The notes beneath the pieces were generated by a model. The model had not been told where the DNA came from and searched no databases. It saw only the letters and a program-made list of their open reading frames with translations. Position numbers and translations under genes: made by a program. Shown here in pieces: positions 24,044-34,621 of a stretch of DNA of 64,000 nt; position 1 is the first letter of the stretch, and each line of letters starts with the position of its first letter. The DNA is taken from assembly GCF_002000085.1 (NCBI RefSeq), contig NZ_MUZU01000013.1, forward strand, positions 25,535-89,534. Reading direction: 5' to 3'. Origin of the DNA: Pseudocolwellia agarivorans. Its GTDB lineage: Bacteria; Pseudomonadota; Gammaproteobacteria; Enterobacterales; Alteromonadaceae.

Positions 24044-26161
24044 ATGCGCAAGACTTCTACTGCGCCTTGGTATAAAAGAGTTATCACTTTATTCACTACT
24101 GCTATTTTACTCAATATTTTATTATTTTGCTCCCATGTACAAGCTGCGAAATATTCTCCAAACTTTAAAAATACTGAAATTATAGAGTTTATTAATATTG
24201 TTGGGAAAAATCTCAATAAAACAATGGTGGTTGATCCTAACGTACGAGGAAAAGTTAACTTACGTAGTTACGATTCGTTAACAGAAGAACAATATTACCA
24301 AGTATTTTTGAATGTTTTAGAAGTGTATGGTTTTTCAGCGGTAAAAATGGAAAACAACATCATTAAAATTATTCGCAATAAAGATGCTAAAACAGCGTCA
24401 ATTCCGGTTGTTGGGAATGAGAATCCCGGCATTGGTGACGAAATGGTAACCCGTGTTGTTGAAGTTAAAAATGTAACTGTGCGTGAGTTAGTGCCCTTGT
24501 TACGCCAACTATCTGATCAGTCAGGTGGTGGCAACGTAGTTAATTACGACCCTGCCAATGTCATTTTGTTAACAGGTACAGCCGCTACGGTAAATCGTTT
24601 AGTACAAGTTATTGAACGTGTTGATAAAGCCGGCGATCAAGATGTACAAATTATTAAACTTCAATATGCTTCAGCGGGTGAAATGGTTCGTATTATTGAA
24701 GCAATGAATAAAAGCGAACAAGGTAAGCCGGGTACTCCTACTTTTTTAATTCCTAAAATTGTTGCTGACGATAGAACCAATAGTGTCATTGTTAGCGGTG
24801 AGTCCCAAGCACGTAAACGTATTGCAAAACTGATATCTCGTTTAGACAGCGAACTTGAATCGAACGGAAACACCCGTGTTTATTACTTGAAATATGCTAA
24901 AGCCGAAGACTTAGTTAAGGTGCTTCAGGGAGTTAGTAAATCAATTGAATCAGAAAATAAAACAACGACTAAAACAGCATCTCGTGGAAGCCAAACTCGC
25001 GAAGTAAGCATTGATGCGCATGATGATACTAACACGCTTGTTATTACCGCAGAACCTGACATGCTTCGTTCGCTAGAAGCGGTTATTCGCCAACTAGATA
25101 TACGCAGAGCACAAGTGCATGTTGAAGCGATTATTGTTGAAGTATATGAATCCGATGGTATTAACTTAGGAATACAATGGTTTTCACCGAAAGCAGGTTT
25201 TACACAATTTAATAATGGACCTGCGCCTTTAGGACAAATTGCCGCTGGTGTTGAGGCCGCTAGAGACACTCCTGGTGCAATTATCCCAGCAGTATTGAAC
25301 GATAATGGTGAGGTAAGAACTCCATCAACAACTCAACCAGATGTTAAGGGTGATTATAGTGTTCTTGGCCAAGTGCTCGGTTCAGCAAGTGGGCTAGTTA
25401 CAGGTATTTTAAGAGGTGATATTGGTGCCGTTTTACAAGCGGTTAGTTCTGATACCAATTCAAATATATTATCAACACCAAGCATTACTACGTTAGATAA
25501 CGAAGAGGCTTACTTTCTAGTAGGTCAAGAGATTCCAATTATTACCGGTTCTGCAACAGGTAGTAATAATGCGAATCCGTTCCAAACCGTTGATCGTCAA
25601 GAAGTGGGTATAAAACTTAAAGTAACGCCACAAGTAAATGAAGGTAATGCAGTACAACTTACTATAGAGCAAGAAGTGTCATCAGTAAGTGGTGCAACAG
25701 GTGTCGATATTGCGATTAATAAACGTGAAATTAAAACCACCATAATGGCAGATAGTGGCAGCACGATAGTGTTAGGTGGTTTAATTGATGAAGACGTTCA
25801 AGAAAGCGAACAAAAAGTACCACTACTAGGTGATATTCCTATTTTGGGAAGTTTATTCAAATCAACCACTAATACTAAGCGTAAGCGCAACCTAATGGTA
25901 TTTTTAAAGGCGTCGATTATTCGTGATGGCGAAACTATGAATAATATTAGTAAAGACAAATATAACTTTATTCGTGCTGATGAAATACGTAAACAAGAAG
26001 AAGGTTTAGAGCTAATGGATGACTCTAAATTACCTTTATTACCAAAATGGAACGATAAGCTTGTATTACCTCCTTCTTTTGATGAATACATGAATAACAA
26101 AGAAGAAGTTGGGCCTCTCGACATCATCAATACATCTAATATTGAACAAGAACAACCGTAA
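24044..26161 (+). CDS. gspD: Type II secretion secretin GspD
   Basis: Outer-membrane channel of the T2SS. ATG 24044 (GAGG eight bases before) gives 705 residues with a signal peptide ending VQAAKYS; an upstream in-frame ATG at 24023 lacks an SD. N0-N3 domains precede the secretin domain, which holds [10 protein letters not shown], the [14 protein letters not shown] stretch and the SSIVLGGL-like [33 protein letters not shown] signature split over residues about 580-620. The C-terminal tail after the barrel may recruit a pilotin; no pilotin gene is here. Confidence 0.97.
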   Translation: MRKTSTAPWYKRVITLFTTAILLNILLFCSHVQAAKYSPNFKNTEIIEFINIVGKNLNKTMVVDPNVRGKVNLRSYDSLTEEQYYQVFLNVLEVYGFSAVKMENNIIKIIRNKDAKTASIPVVGNENPGIGDEMVTRVVEVKNVTVRELVPLLRQLSDQSGGGNVVNYDPANVILLTGTAATVNRLVQVIERVDKAGDQDVQIIKLQYASAGEMVRIIEAMNKSEQGKPGTPTFLIPKIVADDRTNSVIVSGESQARKRIAKLISRLDSELESNGNTRVYYLKYAKAEDLVKVLQGVSKSIESENKTTTKTASRGSQTREVSIDAHDDTNTLVITAEPDMLRSLEAVIRQLDIRRAQVHVEAIIVEVYESDGINLGIQWFSPKAGFTQFNNGPAPLGQIAAGVEAARDTPGAIIPAVLNDNGEVRTPSTTQPDVKGDYSVLGQVLGSASGLVTGILRGDIGAVLQAVSSDTNSNILSTPSITTLDNEEAYFLVGQEIPIITGSATGSNNANPFQTVDRQEVGIKLKVTPQVNEGNAVQLTIEQEVSSVSGATGVDIAINKREIKTTIMADSGSTIVLGGLIDEDVQESEQKVPLLGDIPILGSLFKSTTNTKRKRNLMVFLKASIIRDGETMNNISKDKYNFIRADEIRKQEEGLELMDDSKLPLLPKWNDKLVLPPSFDEYMNNKEEVGPLDIINTSNIEQEQP

Positions 26162-27690
26162 TGAGTGAACTTGATACACAAGCTGCATTAATTGCAGATG
26201 AGGTTGACGTTGAACATATTCTTGAACAGCACCAACTTCCGTTTGGCTTTGCTAAACGTCATAGCGTACTTATTTCTCAAAAAGAAAAAGGCTATGTTTT
26301 ACATTGTTTAGAAGATGTTGATACCGACATTTTATTAGAAGTGCGTCGAGTACTTAAAGCACCTTTTAGTATTCAAGTGGAAAGCCCTGAACAGTTTGAA
26401 CTAGCATTAACGGTTGCATACCAAAGAGATTCATCTGAAGCCAAACAGATGATGGAAGATATAGGTAATGAAGTTAACTTATATTCACTTGCTGATGAAA
26501 TGACTGAAAGTGAAGATCTACTTGAAAATGAAGATGATGCGCCAATCATTAAGCTGATCAACGCTATGCTAAGTGAAGCGATCAAAGAAAGCGCCTCTGA
26601 TATTCATATCGAAACGTTTGAAACCGCCTTATTAATACGCTTTCGAGTGGATGGCGTTTTACGTGAAGTATTGAAACCTAATAAAAAACTCGCTTCCTTG
26701 TTGGTTTCTCGTATTAAGGTTATGGCGAAACTTGATATCGCTGAAAAACGTATTCCGCAAGATGGCCGTATTTCCTTAAGAATTGGCGGGCGTGCGGTTG
26801 ATGTACGTGTATCTACTATGCCTACCGGACATGGCGAACGTGTTGTTTTACGTTTGTTGGATAAGAATGCAGCTCGCTTAAACTTAAAAGACTTAGGCAT
26901 GGCAGAAGATACACGTGATAGTTTCTCAAAAATAATTGAAAAACCACACGGTATTATCTTAGTGACAGGCCCTACAGGGTCAGGTAAAAGTACCACGCTT
27001 TATGCGGGTTTATCACAAATTGATAGTAAAGAACGCAATATATTAACGGTTGAAGATCCTATTGAGTTTGCTATCGAAGGCATAGGTCAAACACAAGTAA
27101 ATACCAAAGTAGACATGACTTTTGCTCGTGGTTTACGTGCTATTTTAAGACAAGATCCTGACGTAGTTATGGTAGGTGAGATTCGTGATTTAGAAACCGC
27201 TCAAATATCAGTACAAGCAAGTTTAACTGGTCACCTTGTTTTATCTACGTTGCATACAAATACCGCTGCTGGTGCTGTAACTCGTATGGAAGATATGGGC
27301 GTTGAGCCTTTCCTTTTATCATCGAGTTTACTTGGTGTACTTGCTCAACGTTTAGTTCGAACTTTATGCCCACATTGTCGTGAAAGTCACTTACCTGACC
27401 ACGAAGAACAAAAATTACTTGATCTACCCGATAACAATACACAACCTATTTATAGAGCTAAAGGGTGCGCAGAATGTAACTTCAAAGGCTATAAAGGTCG
27501 AACAGGTATACATGAATTGCTCTACGTAGACGATACCGTAAGAGAACTTATTCATAATGGCCAAGGAGAGCAGGCTATTGAGAAATTTATCCGTAAAAGT
27601 ACTCGAAGCATAAGACGTGATGGCTTTAATAAGGTGATGCTAGGCATAACAACACTCGAAGAAGTTTTACGTGTTACAAGAGAAGGGTAA
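26161..27690 (+). CDS. gspE: Type II secretion ATPase GspE
   Basis: 509 residues. Cytoplasmic ATPase driving pseudopilus growth. Start overlaps the gspD stop (TAATG). N1E/N2E domain for GspL binding at the N-terminus, then Walker [10 protein letters not shown] (about residues 270-278), Asp and His boxes, Walker B ([12 protein letters not shown]) and the tetracysteine zinc motif CPHC ... CAEC at about 402-439. All catalytic motifs are intact. Confidence 0.97.
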   Translation: MSELDTQAALIADEVDVEHILEQHQLPFGFAKRHSVLISQKEKGYVLHCLEDVDTDILLEVRRVLKAPFSIQVESPEQFELALTVAYQRDSSEAKQMMEDIGNEVNLYSLADEMTESEDLLENEDDAPIIKLINAMLSEAIKESASDIHIETFETALLIRFRVDGVLREVLKPNKKLASLLVSRIKVMAKLDIAEKRIPQDGRISLRIGGRAVDVRVSTMPTGHGERVVLRLLDKNAARLNLKDLGMAEDTRDSFSKIIEKPHGIILVTGPTGSGKSTTLYAGLSQIDSKERNILTVEDPIEFAIEGIGQTQVNTKVDMTFARGLRAILRQDPDVVMVGEIRDLETAQISVQASLTGHLVLSTLHTNTAAGAVTRMEDMGVEPFLLSSSLLGVLAQRLVRTLCPHCRESHLPDHEEQKLLDLPDNNTQPIYRAKGCAECNFKGYKGRTGIHELLYVDDTVRELIHNGQGEQAIEKFIRKSTRSIRRDGFNKVMLGITTLEEVLRVTREG

Positions 27691-27704
27691 GGTAAATATA
27701 GTAT

Positions 27705-28928
27705 ATGGCAGCATTTGATTACCAAGCCGTAGATAGTCGAGGCAAGGCTAAAAAAGGTGTTATAGAAGGTGATACCGCTAGGCACGTAAGAAGTTTATTA
27801 CGTGAGCAAGGCCTAATGCCTACAGAAGTAACACCTAGCCTGCAAAGAAATAAAAAATCGTCAAACAAAGGACGATTTGGCACAAGTAAAAAAATATCAG
27901 CAGCAGAGCTCGCTTTAATTACAAGGCAACTAGCAACATTAGTTGAATCAGGCCTTCCACTAGAAGAATCTTTAATTGCCGTTGCTGAACAGTGCGATAA
28001 AAACAGCTTAAAAAGTATGATTATGGCAGTAAGAACCAAGGTAACCGAAGGTTACGGTTTAGCCGAAAGTATGTCGGAATACCCCCATATTTTTAATCAT
28101 TTATATCGAGCTATGGTAGCTGCTGGTGAAAAATCAGGCCACTTAGATAAGGTGCTCAATCGTTTAGCTGACTACACAGAACAACGCCAACAATTGCGTT
28201 CACAAATGATCCAAGCTTTAGTTTATCCCGTTATTATGACGGTAGTGGCTGTGGGGGTTATTGCTATTTTATTAACCGCCGTAGTACCTAAAATTGTTGG
28301 GCAGTTTGAACATATGGGTGCAAACTTGCCCGGAACAACACAATTCTTAATTGCCAGCAGTGACTTTTTACAAAGTTATGGTTTATTTATTGTCATATTA
28401 ATTATGGCTATTATTGTTGGTTTTTCACGGCTTATGCAAAAACCTAAGTTTCGTTTTAGTGCGCATGAACGTTTAATTAAAATTCCAGGAATTGGTAAAG
28501 TTTCTAAAGGTGTAAATACCGCTCGTTTCGCACGTACATTAAGTATTTTAACTGCGAGTGCTGTGCCGCTATTAGAAAGTATGACCATTTCAGGCGAAGT
28601 ACTCGACAACTTATATATTAAGCAAAAAGTTAAAGAAGCCGCAGACAAAGTAAGGGAAGGTACAAGTCTTCGTGTTTCATTAGAACAAACGAAATTATTT
28701 CCTCCTATGATGATTCATATGATCGCCAGTGGTGAAAAAAGTGGTCAGCTTGAACATATGTTAGGTAGAGCTGCAGACAATCAAGATAGAGAATTCGAAG
28801 CACTCGTAAGTATATCACTCAAGGCATTCGAACCTGCATTAATGGTAACTATGGCAGGAGTGGTATTATTCATTGTTATGGCTATATTACAGCCAATATT
28901 GCAATTAAACACTTTAATTGCGAGTTAA
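27705..28928 (+). CDS. gspF: Type II secretion platform protein GspF
   Basis: 407 residues. Polytopic inner-membrane protein with two homologous cytoplasmic GspF domains (ALITRQLATLVESGLPLEESL and RFARTLSILTASAVPLLESM) and three membrane spans. Anchors the pseudopilus machinery and contacts GspE and GspL. Starts 14 bp after gspE; followed by a 57-bp gap before gspG, which may hold a translation-efficiency or processing site as the pseudopilin is needed in excess. Confidence 0.97.
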   Translation: MAAFDYQAVDSRGKAKKGVIEGDTARHVRSLLREQGLMPTEVTPSLQRNKKSSNKGRFGTSKKISAAELALITRQLATLVESGLPLEESLIAVAEQCDKNSLKSMIMAVRTKVTEGYGLAESMSEYPHIFNHLYRAMVAAGEKSGHLDKVLNRLADYTEQRQQLRSQMIQALVYPVIMTVVAVGVIAILLTAVVPKIVGQFEHMGANLPGTTQFLIASSDFLQSYGLFIVILIMAIIVGFSRLMQKPKFRFSAHERLIKIPGIGKVSKGVNTARFARTLSILTASAVPLLESMTISGEVLDNLYIKQKVKEAADKVREGTSLRVSLEQTKLFPPMMIHMIASGEKSGQLEHMLGRAADNQDREFEALVSISLKAFEPALMVTMAGVVLFIVMAILQPILQLNTLIAS

Positions 28929-28985
28929 TTGAACCAAGTAACCGTTATTTAATCGAATTATTACAGACTTAAATCAGGAAAAAAA

Positions 28986-29447
28986 ATGAAAATGTTTCAA
29001 AACTCATTAAAAGTTAAAGCCAGTAAACAAGAGCAAGGTTTCACACTGCTAGAAGTTATGGTTGTTATCGTAATATTAGGTGTATTGGCTAGTATGGTTG
29101 TACCTAATTTAATGGGCAGTCAAGACCGAGCAAATATGCAAAAAGCAGTATCAGATATCAACGCATTAGAAACCTCGTTAAGTATGTATAAAATGGATAA
29201 CTATGACTATCCTTCCACAGAGCAAGGGCTAGATGCTTTAACAAGCGAAACAGATATTGAGCCATTACCTCGTCGTTTTCCCGAAGAAGGTTATGTTAAG
29301 CGTCTTCCTAAAGATCCGTGGGGCAATGACTATCAATTATTATACCCAGGTGAAAATGCAAAGTATGACGTTTTCTCAATGGGACCAGACGGAGAAGCGG
29401 GTACAGAAGATGACATTGGTAACTGGAACTTAGCCGATTACCAATAA
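28986..29447 (+). CDS. gspG: Major pseudopilin GspG
   Basis: 153 residues. Prepilin leader with cleavage QG|FTLLEVMVVIVILG, where Phe+1 will be methylated and Glu+5 is present. The globular domain carries the calcium-binding DPWGNDYQ / GPDGEAGTEDDIGNW loop characteristic of GspG. It needs the prepilin peptidase GspO/PilD, which is not in this window. AGGAAA lies a few bases before ATG. Confidence 0.97.
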   Translation: MKMFQNSLKVKASKQEQGFTLLEVMVVIVILGVLASMVVPNLMGSQDRANMQKAVSDINALETSLSMYKMDNYDYPSTEQGLDALTSETDIEPLPRRFPEEGYVKRLPKDPWGNDYQLLYPGENAKYDVFSMGPDGEAGTEDDIGNWNLADYQ

Positions 29448-29469
29448 ATTGGTAAAAATACCTTTGGCC

Positions 29470-30087
29470 ATGAACTACAAAAAACAATTACCAGCTAAAC
29501 CTTCATTAAAAGGCTTTACCCTAATTGAAGTGATGGTGGTTATTGTTTTAATAGGTTTAATGGCCTCTGTTGTACAATTTAACTTTAATGGTAATGAACC
29601 CGAAAAACTATTAGAAAAAGAAAGTCAGCGCTTTGCTGCAATATTTAATATGGCAGCAGAATATTCAATGTTAAATAATGTTGAGCTTGGTCTTGTTGTG
29701 GATAGTGAAAAAAACACCTATCAATTTCTAGGCTTTGATGGAGAAAAATGGGTGCCGGCATCAGGCAATAAGTTGCTAGAACCGTACGCATTACCTGAAG
29801 AAATGGAAGCTATTTTAGCGCTAGACGATCTGCCTCTAGATGAACCTCCTCTCATTAATTCTTTGCGTGAAAATGAAGAAAGCGATTTAACATTCTCAGG
29901 TTCTGAACTTGACGAAGAAAAGAAATTACTCCCCCAAGTGTATATATTATCAGGAGGCGATTTAACACCTTTTACGCTTCGCTTTAAATTTATTGATACA
30001 TACGACGCTTACATCGCAACAAGCTATTTGGTTAGTGGATTATATACAACGCCTTTAACCATTGAAGGGCCTATTTCTGATGAGTAA
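29470..30087 (+). CDS. gspH: Minor pseudopilin GspH
   Basis: From ATG 29470 there are 205 residues; an in-frame TTG at 29449 directly after gspG is possible but has no SD. Prepilin cleavage KG|FTLIEVMVVIVLIG with Glu+5. The C-terminal domain is beta-rich and less conserved, as usual for GspH. Belongs to the pseudopilus together with GspI, J and K. The gene is joined to gspG and its end overlaps gspI. Confidence 0.92.
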   Translation: MNYKKQLPAKPSLKGFTLIEVMVVIVLIGLMASVVQFNFNGNEPEKLLEKESQRFAAIFNMAAEYSMLNNVELGLVVDSEKNTYQFLGFDGEKWVPASGNKLLEPYALPEEMEAILALDDLPLDEPPLINSLRENEESDLTFSGSELDEEKKLLPQVYILSGGDLTPFTLRFKFIDTYDAYIATSYLVSGLYTTPLTIEGPISDE

Positions 30088-30484
30088 CGCTCAAAGCTTT
30101 CAGCAAAATATAAAGCGTAAATGTTCAGGGTTCACTCTCATTGAAGTTATGCTAGCTATGGCTATTTTTGCCACAGCAGGTGTTGCGCTAATTTCGAGTA
30201 CTGATACTCATTTTAGAAGTCTAAGCCATTTAGAAACTAAAATGATGGCAAATTGGGTGGCTTCTAATCAACTCGTTGAAGCAAGTTTAAACAAAAGCTG
30301 GCCACCAAGAAACAACAAAAAAGGCAAAGTCGAGCTTGCAGGGCGAGAATGGTTTTGGATACAAAAGGTGGCTAAAACTGCCGATCAAAATATGAGTGCT
30401 ATATCCATTGAAGTGAGACTAGATCAAGCTCAAAGATCATCACTAACCAGCTTAACAACTTATGTTGTTAAGGAACAAAAATAG
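30080..30484 (+). CDS. gspI: Minor pseudopilin GspI
   Basis: 134 residues from ATG 30080, which overlaps the last codons of gspH and follows GAAGGG inside gspH, so translation is coupled. Cleavage SG|FTLIEVMLAMAIFA. GspI starts the tip complex with GspJ and GspK. The conserved AxNQLVEA-type segment (ASNQLVEASL) supports GspI over other pseudopilins. Confidence 0.93.
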   Translation: MSNAQSFQQNIKRKCSGFTLIEVMLAMAIFATAGVALISSTDTHFRSLSHLETKMMANWVASNQLVEASLNKSWPPRNNKKGKVELAGREWFWIQKVAKTADQNMSAISIEVRLDQAQRSSLTSLTTYVVKEQK

Positions 30485-31110
30485 TGAATAATTTAACTAA
30501 ACAACAGGGCTTTACTTTACTTGAAGTACTCATCGCAATTTCTATTTTTGCGATTATTAGTTTAGCCAGTTTTAGCTTGTTTGATACCGTGATCACCAGT
30601 GAAGAAAAGTCTACCAAAAGATTAAATAGCATGAATGATATTCAACGTGCTTTTATGCTTATTGAACGTGATTTTTTACAAATAGCTCGGCGCAGTGTAC
30701 GTATGGATGGGGACGAACCTTTGAAAGATTTTATTCATACCGACAGCAATGCCTTTGAATCTACATCACAAGCCATTGGTTTTGTTCGAAATGGTTGGTC
30801 AAATCCGGGATTATTATTACCGCGCGGTGATATGCAATCAGTAGCTTATCAAATTAATGAAGAAACATTAGAACGTGTTCATTTTAACTTTGTTGACGCA
30901 ACCTTAGGCGAAGAGCCTAAAGTAAGAAAGTTATTAACGGGTATTAATGATATTAGCTTTGAATTTTATGACGGTAAACAATGGAACCAAACGTATGAAG
31001 GCAGTGACTTACCTTTGGCAATTGCCGTAGAGCTTGATACTAAAGAGTTTGGATTGGTCAAACGTAAATTCTTAGTTGCTGGCCTTGTACCTAAAGAAAA
31101 AGTTAATTGA
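30484..31110 (+). CDS. gspJ: Minor pseudopilin GspJ
   Basis: 208 residues, GTG start overlapping the gspI stop (TAGTG). Cleavage QG|FTLLEVLIAISIF with Glu+5. The ERDFLQIARRSVR segment is the conserved GspJ stretch. Part of the I-J-K tip complex that contacts the secretion substrate. Confidence 0.94.
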   Translation: MNNLTKQQGFTLLEVLIAISIFAIISLASFSLFDTVITSEEKSTKRLNSMNDIQRAFMLIERDFLQIARRSVRMDGDEPLKDFIHTDSNAFESTSQAIGFVRNGWSNPGLLLPRGDMQSVAYQINEETLERVHFNFVDATLGEEPKVRKLLTGINDISFEFYDGKQWNQTYEGSDLPLAIAVELDTKEFGLVKRKFLVAGLVPKEKVN

Positions 31111-31117
31111 GGATGAC

Positions 31118-32128
31118 ATGAAAAAAATATCGTGTCATCAAGGTGTGGCGCTTATTACGGTTATGCTAGTAGTAGCTCTTGCTGCAATACTTGCTACACA
31201 AATGACAGCAAAACTACAGCTTCAGTTACAACGTAGCGCAAACATAGAAGCGAATCAGCAAGCTTATTGGTTAGCCATGGGCGCCGAAGCTTTTGCAAAG
31301 CGTGTACTTATAATGTCGTTTGATGGCGACGAAAACGTGACTCACTTAGGCCAATTATGGGCTCAAGGTGAAAACACCTACCCAGTAGATTATGGTGAAA
31401 TAACCGGTGAGATCATTGATCTGCAATCGTGCTTTAATTTAAATGCTTTACGCCATTCAGGTAATAAAGGGATATCGCCTTCACCTACAAATAATGGTAA
31501 TGCTAATAATTTACCTGCTGAAGCACTTGAAAGATTAATACTTAATATTGGTATTGAGAATGTAAGTAGTTTTGAAGCCAAAGATATGGTGTCTGCCTTA
31601 ACTGATTGGGTAGACGATAATGGCATAGTCACAAATAGCGGTGGTGCTGAAGACAGCGAATATTCATCAAAAGAGTATCCTTATTTGCCTGCAAATAATT
31701 TTTTAGGTAGTTTTAACGAGTTACGTGTTGTTGAGCATTTTACTTTAGAGGCCATTGAAGCACTAAAGCCTTATGTATGCGTAATACCAAATTCTGATCT
31801 TCATAAAATTAATGTAAATACTATAAGCGCAGATCATATTGAAATATTAATGGCCCTATTTGATATCAGTGAGAGTGAAGCTGAAGAAATTATTTCAAGT
31901 AGGGGGGAAGAAGGTTATCAAAAAATTGAAGATGTTTTTGTATCGCCTCAATTAACAAAACGTAAATTAACTCAGGAACAAAAAGATCAGCTGGTTGTTG
32001 ATAGCGAATACTTTAAATTAAAAACCAAAACAACCTTTAACGATAGTTATTTCTTTTTAAACAGTATTATGAAAGTTGAAAAAAATAATCAAATTAATAT
32101 TATTAGCCGCACCATAGGACGTGACTAA
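31118..32128 (+). CDS. gspK: Minor pseudopilin GspK
   Basis: 336 residues from ATG 31118 (GAGGATGAC just before it; an earlier in-frame start lies inside gspJ). Cleavage QG|VALITVMLVVALAA without Glu at +5, the hallmark of GspK, which caps the pseudopilus. The large alpha domain carries LINVNTA-like KINVNT and helix-hairpin-helix-like ISESEAEEIISSRGEEG. Ends overlapping gspL. Confidence 0.95.
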   Translation: MKKISCHQGVALITVMLVVALAAILATQMTAKLQLQLQRSANIEANQQAYWLAMGAEAFAKRVLIMSFDGDENVTHLGQLWAQGENTYPVDYGEITGEIIDLQSCFNLNALRHSGNKGISPSPTNNGNANNLPAEALERLILNIGIENVSSFEAKDMVSALTDWVDDNGIVTNSGGAEDSEYSSKEYPYLPANNFLGSFNELRVVEHFTLEAIEALKPYVCVIPNSDLHKINVNTISADHIEILMALFDISESEAEEIISSRGEEGYQKIEDVFVSPQLTKRKLTQEQKDQLVVDSEYFKLKTKTTFNDSYFFLNSIMKVEKNNQINIISRTIGRD

Positions 32129-33408
32129 TGTCAGAAACTCTTTTTATTCGACTGGGCAGCCAAGAGCATGAGCCCATTCAATGGTTGATATGGTCGGATC
32201 AACAACACGAAGTGATTGCCAGCGGTGATTTAAATCACGCTAGCGACCTTACACATTTAACTGAAAAAGCAGAACAACGTAAAGTTATTGGTTTTGTTCC
32301 TGCGAGCGCAATTGCTTTAAAGCGCTTAAAGGTGCCAGGTAAATCAACACGAGCTATTCAAGCCGCTACTCCTTACATGCTTGAAGATGATCTTGCGCAA
32401 GATGTTGAATCGCTATTTTTTGCTTATGGTAATGTCAGCAAAGATAAAGATGATAATAATTGTTTTACAGCCGCAGTCGACCGCGAACAACTTATACGTT
32501 GGACAACATGGTTAAGCCAAGCCAATATTAAATGTAAAACCTTAATTCCTGACGTACTCGCTATGCCATTTATTGAAGGCAAGTGGAGTGCTATTACGCT
32601 AAACAACCAAATATTGCTTAGACAAGGAATATGGCAAGGTTTAGTGGTTGAAGCCAACGTGTGGGCACTTATAAGCCAGCAATGGATTAATACCAATACA
32701 ACAGAGTTAGAGGCAAGCGAATTAGAGGAAGTTATTGATGCGAACGAAGAGCAAACAAACTTATCGATTAACGCTTATGCGACTTTACCTGAAACCTTAA
32801 ATATTACTGTTAACGCTATGCCAGAAGAGCTTCCACTAGCTTTGCTTGCTCAGCATGTAGATACAAAATTAATTAATTTACTACAAGGCGAATTTCAAGT
32901 TAAAGACAAACGTTCGGCTAACTACAGTACTTGGCTGTGGGTAGCAGGAATTGCGGCGATTGCTTTAGTAACAAACGTTGCTTTAAAAGGTGCTGAGTTA
33001 ATTAAGCTAAATAATCAAACTACAGCAATAGAAAAAGAAATTATACAGGTATATAAAGAGGCATTTCCTCAAACCAAAAAAGTGCGTATCTCAACTATTA
33101 AATCTCAACTCAGTCGTAAATTATCTGAAGTAGGTGGTTCTGCATCGTCTCAAGGTGATTTCTTAACTATGCTCAATAAAGTACAGCCAGCATTTAATGA
33201 AGTAACCGTATTAAAGCCTGAATCGATGAAGTTTGATGCAAAAAGAAATGAATTAAGAATTCAAGCCGTATCAACTAATTATCAATCATTTGAAAAGTTT
33301 AAACTTGCCTTAGAAAAACAAAAATTAACTGTTTCTCAAGGTGCGCAGAATAATTTAGATGATCAAGTAACTGGTTCATTTACTATTTCTGCTAAAGGGA
33401 GTCGATAA
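32128..33408 (+). CDS. gspL: Type II secretion protein GspL
   Basis: 426 residues. Actin-like cytoplasmic domain at the N-terminus (FIRLGSQEHEPIQWLIW) that recruits GspE, one membrane span at about residues 268-286 (WLWVAGIAAIALVTNVAL), and a periplasmic ferredoxin-like domain. Start overlaps gspK stop (TAATG). Partner of GspM. Confidence 0.94.
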   Translation: MSETLFIRLGSQEHEPIQWLIWSDQQHEVIASGDLNHASDLTHLTEKAEQRKVIGFVPASAIALKRLKVPGKSTRAIQAATPYMLEDDLAQDVESLFFAYGNVSKDKDDNNCFTAAVDREQLIRWTTWLSQANIKCKTLIPDVLAMPFIEGKWSAITLNNQILLRQGIWQGLVVEANVWALISQQWINTNTTELEASELEEVIDANEEQTNLSINAYATLPETLNITVNAMPEELPLALLAQHVDTKLINLLQGEFQVKDKRSANYSTWLWVAGIAAIALVTNVALKGAELIKLNNQTTAIEKEIIQVYKEAFPQTKKVRISTIKSQLSRKLSEVGGSASSQGDFLTMLNKVQPAFNEVTVLKPESMKFDAKRNELRIQAVSTNYQSFEKFKLALEKQKLTVSQGAQNNLDDQVTGSFTISAKGSR

Positions 33409-33878
33409 TGAAAGAACGTTGGTTACAACTTAATGTTCGCGAGCAACGATTAGTTATCGCGATGGCAAGTGTTGTTATCTTTTTTATTCTATACAGCGCT
33501 ATTTGGGCCCCTTTAAATAAAAATATTGATTTAGCCACCAAAAAAGTAGAACGACAACAAAAATTATTGCTTTTAGTGCAAGAAGGTACAGCTAAATATA
33601 AGAGTGCAGTCGGCGCAGGAAAATCAAATAGTCGAAATGCTAGTTTATCGAGTGTCGTCAATCAAACAGCAGGGCGTAATCAAATTACAATTGCTCGCAT
33701 GCAACCACAAGGTGACGATTTACAAGTATGGATTGATGAAGTTCCTTTTAACAGCTTACTTACATGGTTAGAAAAACTTTCAATTAAGGAAGGTGTAACC
33801 GTTAAGTCTATTGATATTACTCATGCCAATAAGGCCGGTGTTGTTAAAGTGAGACGATTGCAATTAGGAAGAAGTTAA
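33408..33878 (+). CDS. gspM: Type II secretion protein GspM
   Basis: 156 residues. Short cytoplasmic N-terminus (LNVREQRLVIAMASVV is the family pattern), one span (residues about 17-34) and a periplasmic ferredoxin-like domain that dimerises with GspL. Start codon overlaps the gspL stop and its own stop overlaps gspN. Confidence 0.94.
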   Translation: MKERWLQLNVREQRLVIAMASVVIFFILYSAIWAPLNKNIDLATKKVERQQKLLLLVQEGTAKYKSAVGAGKSNSRNASLSSVVNQTAGRNQITIARMQPQGDDLQVWIDEVPFNSLLTWLEKLSIKEGVTVKSIDITHANKAGVVKVRRLQLGRS

Positions 33879-34621
33879 TGAAAAAATGGTTTATAGGTAT
33901 CGTAGCATTTATTTTTGCTTACCTATTTTTTATGGTGTCGCAAACGCCTGCGCAGTGGATTGTTAATCAAGTATCATTGCCTAAAAATATTGTATTACAA
34001 GGGGTTAAGGGCTCTATTTGGCAAGGAAGTATCAATCGTATTATTGTAGATGGCTATAGTATTAATAACGTAAATATTGAAGTTAGCTTACTTTCACTAT
34101 TAATGTTTAATCCAAGTGTTGATACAACTTTTGGTGGCGCTTTAGTTGATGGTCCTGAAGGTAAAGCAAGGCTAAGTCATCTATTAGGTGATATTGAAGT
34201 TAGTGATGGACATGTATTAGTTGCCGCGAATGATATTGCTCAGCAGTTAACATTGCCGATTCCATTAACCGCACAAAAATTTATTGATGTTAACATTGAA
34301 ACTTTTGTTATGGGCAAGCCACTTTGTCAGCAACTAACTGGCACAGTTACCTGGGATACCGCAGGTATAAAAGCATTAGATGAAAAAATTAATTTTGGTA
34401 CGTTAAGAGGTAAGCTTGAATGTGAAAAAGGTATCGCTAAATTTACCTTTGATCCTAAAAATAACTTAGGCTTAACTTTTAGCGCCTATATTCATTCACC
34501 TGAACGTATTTCGGGTAGTGGTTATGTAGAGCCAGGTAGTAAGTTTCCTACGGTACTTAATGAGGCTTTACCTTTCCTTGGTGCACCAGATAATAGAGGT
34601 CGCTATAAGCTTAACTTTTAG
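33878..34621 (+). CDS. gspN: Type II secretion protein GspN
   Basis: 247 residues. One N-terminal span (IVAFIFAYLFFMVSQTPAQWI) followed by a periplasmic domain with the GspN pattern VKGSIWQGSI. GspN is present in only some T2SS and its role is poorly defined. Its TAG stop overlaps the stop of the convergent yrfG gene by 3 bp, with no terminator between, so the two transcripts must overlap. Confidence 0.9.
   Translation: MKKWFIGIVAFIFAYLFFMVSQTPAQWIVNQVSLPKNIVLQGVKGSIWQGSINRIIVDGYSINNVNIEVSLLSLLMFNPSVDTTFGGALVDGPEGKARLSHLLGDIEVSDGHVLVAANDIAQQLTLPIPLTAQKFIDVNIETFVMGKPLCQQLTGTVTWDTAGIKALDEKINFGTLRGKLECEKGIAKFTFDPKNNLGLTFSAYIHSPERISGSGYVEPGSKFPTVLNEALPFLGAPDNRGRYKLNF

Noticed and set aside
24661..25269. 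Minus-strand frames inside gspD
   Set aside because: Shadows of the secretin gene, no ribosome site and no recognisable protein; the same holds for those inside gspE, gspF, gspK and lpoA.
23040..34621. General type II secretion operon as a novel system
   Set aside because: Complete and canonical gspC-N set; only the absence of the prepilin peptidase is noted, which is normally encoded with type IV pili.
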